Assembly (NCBI GenBank): GCA_030612185.1
Contig: JAUWOI010000241.1
Location: forward strand, 1-6,895
Origin: Anaerolineae bacterium
Lineage (GTDB): Bacteria; Chloroflexota; Anaerolineae; B4-G1
Direction of reading: 5' to 3'
Length of the DNA: 6,895 nt
Part shown: in pieces, positions 5,221 through 6,895 of the stretch
Layout of the letters: every line of letters begins with the position of its first letter
Position numbering within the stretch: position 1 is the first letter of the stretch
Notes under the pieces: model-generated
What the model saw: only the letters and a program-made list of their open reading frames with translations
The model's database searches: none
What the model was told of the DNA's origin: nothing
Made by a program: the position numbers and the translations under genes

Positions 5221-6024
5221 TCACGCGGCCTCGACCGGCTCCTCCAAGAGTCGCGCAAGTTCCTGCTGGAGCTTTGTGAGGTCCTCTCCGCCTGCCATGA
5301 GGTTCACGAGCTGGTCCTGGCTGATCTCATCTTTCCGGTAATCGCCCAACACCCGACCCCGTCGCAGGATGATAAAGCGCTCCCCCACCGGATAGGCGTG
5401 GTTCGGGTTGTGGGTGATAAAGATGACGCCCAGCCCCCGCCGCTTGGCCCGCACGATGTAGTGGAGCACGATACCAGCCTGCTTGACGCCGAGGGCGGCC
5501 GTCGGCTCGTCGAGGATCAGTACCTTGGCCCCAAAGTAGACGGCCCGGCTGATGGCGATGGACTGCCGCTCGCCGCCGGCCATTGTTCCCACCTGCTGCT
5601 CAGGATCGCGGATGTCAATGCCCATCTTGGCCAGTTCCTCGCGCACCGTGCGCTTGGCAAATTCGATGTCGTAGGCTTTGAACGGGCCGAATCTCTTCTC
5701 CGGTTCAGACCCGAGGAAAAAGTTGCGCCAGATGGGCATCAGCGGTATCAGGGACAGGTCCTGGTACACCGTCGCGATCCCCAGCGCCAGGGCCTCACGA
5801 GGGGAGTTGAAAACCACCTTTTGGCCTTCAAAGTAGTAGTCACCCTCAGTGGGCTGGTGAAAGCCGCACAGGATCTTGATCAGGGTGGACTTCCCAGCGC
5901 CGTTGTCTCCCAGGAGGCAGGTGACCTCGCCCGGGTAGACGCGGGCCGACACGTCGCTCAGCGCAATGACGCTACCGAACATCTTGGTCACATTTCGGAC
6001 TTCCAGAATCGGTTCCGCCATCAT
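5221..6024 (-). CDS. Sugar ABC transporter ATP-binding protein (single-domain, FrcA/RbsA-like class)
   Basis: A 267-residue ATPase that powers sugar import on the inner face of the membrane. It has Walker [10 protein letters not shown] (39-47), Q-loop Q88 in VYQDLSLIP, signature MAGGERQ (148-154), Walker B VLILDEP (168-174) and switch H205 in ITHNPNH. The GERQ signature and 'DEPTAALG' are typical of the carbohydrate uptake group 2 ATPases. RbsA, XylG and MglA have two fused ATPase halves, while this protein has one, as in FrcA; it would therefore work as a homodimer. The start is ATG at 6024, or the next ATG at 6021; GGAG at 6034-6031 gives spacings of 6 or 9. The permease stop lies one base upstream, so translation is probably coupled. 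The C-terminus is short and charged, without extra domains. Confidence 0.95.
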   Translation of the reverse strand: MMAEPILEVRNVTKMFGSVIALSDVSARVYPGEVTCLLGDNGAGKSTLIKILCGFHQPTEGDYYFEGQKVVFNSPREALALGIATVYQDLSLIPLMPIWRNFFLGSEPEKRFGPFKAYDIEFAKRTVREELAKMGIDIRDPEQQVGTMAGGERQSIAISRAVYFGAKVLILDEPTAALGVKQAGIVLHYIVRAKRRGLGVIFITHNPNHAYPVGERFIILRRGRVLGDYRKDEISQDQLVNLMAGGEDLTKLQQELARLLEEPVEAA

Positions 6025-6025
6025 T

Positions 6026-6895
6026 TCACTCTCCTTCCGTCCGGGACTTGGCCGCGGCGACGCTCATCTCCGCCGCTCGCTTGCGGGTATAGTTGTTGAC
6101 CAGCACAGCGGCGAGGAGCATGATGCCCAGGAACGAATAGAACCAGTCGGTATCCCAGCCGGCGAACACGATCCCGACCTGCGCCATGCCAAAGATAACC
6201 GCACCGATCGCGGCGCCGACCACCGATCCATAGCCACCGGTCAGCAAGCAGCCGCCAATGGTCGCCGCGATGATGTAGATGAACTCCTGGCCGATGCCCT
6301 GGCTGGCGACAGCCGATCGCAGCCGCACGATATTCATCATGCCCACCAGCCAGGCCGCGGCTGCCGTCGTCATAAACAGGGCTATCTTGACCCGCGCGGC
6401 GGGCACACCCACTTTACGGGAGGCTTCCGCATCGCCGCCGGTGGCGAAGATCCAACTCCCGTACTTGGTCCGCAGCAAAATCCAACTGGCGATGATTATG
6501 AGCACAATCCACCAGATAATCGAACTCCTCCACTCGACGCCGAACAGCGTGATGCCGGTGCTGAAAAAGGCACGCGCCGACGCAAAGCCCGCCGCTTTAT
6601 CAATGCCACCCACGTAAACCTGCTCGGTCACCAGACGGGTGACGCCCACATTGGCCCCTCTCAAAACAAAGAAGGTCGCCAGAGTGACGATAAAACTGGG
6701 CAGTCCCGTCTTGACCCGCATCAGGCCATTGATGTACCCCACGCCCAGCGCAAAGAGAAGGGCCACGAACATGGCGGGCCACAGGTTCCAGCCCAGCCGG
6801 GTGGACAGCAGACCCGCGACCAGTCCCGCCGTACCCGTCATGACACCGGTGGAGAGATCGAATTCACCGCCGATCATGAGTAGGGCCACCGCAAT
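6026..6895 (-). CDS. Sugar ABC transporter permease, BPD_transp_2 / RbsC-FrcC family (5' end outside window)
   Basis: The inner-membrane channel subunit that pairs with the ATPase just downstream. The frame is open to the right window edge: residues IAV precede the GTG at 6889, so that codon is internal and not the start. The 289 visible residues begin with the conserved block [13 protein letters not shown], which lies near the first third of RbsC/FrcC-type permeases; these usually have 320 to 400 residues, so perhaps 50 to 100 are missing. Several hydrophobic segments follow, for example [16 protein letters not shown]. The conserved C-terminal motif [19 protein letters not shown] is present. 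The EAxRKVGVPA stretch is the coupling region that contacts the ATPase. A periplasmic binding protein gene would be expected further upstream. The substrate cannot be read from sequence; fructose, ribose or inositol-like sugars fit the class. Confidence 0.95.
   Translation of the reverse strand: MAVALLMIGGEFDLSTGVMTGTAGLVAGLLSTRLGWNLWPAMFVALLFALGVGYINGLMRVKTGLPSFIVTLATFFVLRGANVGVTRLVTEQVYVGGIDKAAGFASARAFFSTGITLFGVEWRSSIIWWIVLIIIASWILLRTKYGSWIFATGGDAEASRKVGVPAARVKIALFMTTAAAAWLVGMMNIVRLRSAVASQGIGQEFIYIIAATIGGCLLTGGYGSVVGAAIGAVIFGMAQVGIVFAGWDTDWFYSFLGIMLLAAVLVNNYTRKRAAEMSVAAAKSRTEGE

Noticed and set aside
5065..6099. 344-codon open frame on the plus strand opposite the ABC ATPase
   Set aside because: The minus-strand ATPase has every expected motif; this frame has none and crosses a gene boundary.
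5966..6883. 305-codon open frame on the plus strand opposite the permease
   Set aside because: Low-complexity D/H/G/R-rich translation, without domains, opposite a clear membrane protein.

Overview
Every gene I can support in this window reads on the minus strand, so in transcription order the window runs from its right edge to its left. The mix of genes suggests a free-living bacterium of moderate to high G+C: a fructose/ribose-class sugar ABC transporter, a uroporphyrinogen-decarboxylase-like protein beside a Gfo/Idh/MocA dehydrogenase, a small universal stress protein, an ISL3-family insertion sequence and a heptamer tandem repeat. Chloroflexota (Anaerolineae-like) is my best guess, but that is an inference from gene content, not a measurement.

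Right to left: (1) 6895-5221 holds a sugar ABC permease (5' end outside the window) and its single-domain ATPase, separated by one base and clearly co-transcribed. (2) 5220-5079 is a spacer with a long hairpin that pairs better as minus-strand RNA than as plus-strand RNA. (3) 5078-4425 encodes an unrecognised membrane-anchored protein with an HEWAH zinc-protease motif; its stop codon lies inside a 7-bp tandem repeat. (4) 4368-3928 encodes a UspA-family protein. (5) 3860-2715 encodes a URO-D/methyltransferase-fold protein and 2662-1658 a Gfo/Idh/MocA dehydrogenase with the inositol-dehydrogenase catalytic residues; these two look like an operon for sugar or polyol metabolism, possibly fed by the upstream transporter. 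(6) 1650-946 looks like a single integron-type gene cassette: a GNAT acetyltransferase, somewhat like aminoglycoside 2'-N-acetyltransferases, followed by an attC-like site. (7) About 850 to 1 is an ISL3-family insertion sequence with the first 262 codons of its transposase; the rest lies beyond the left edge.

The most interesting result is the isolated cassette. Its downstream site has R''-, L''-, L'- and R'-like boxes, with an extra base in L''. The R'' box is the exact reverse complement of the cassette's own 5' edge, and the match extends to 11 bases. This is the relation expected if the cassette once closed into a circle. It sits 6 bp past the stop codon of a metabolic gene, with no integrase or second attC visible, which suggests insertion at a secondary site. 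No tRNA, rRNA or CRISPR array was seen.
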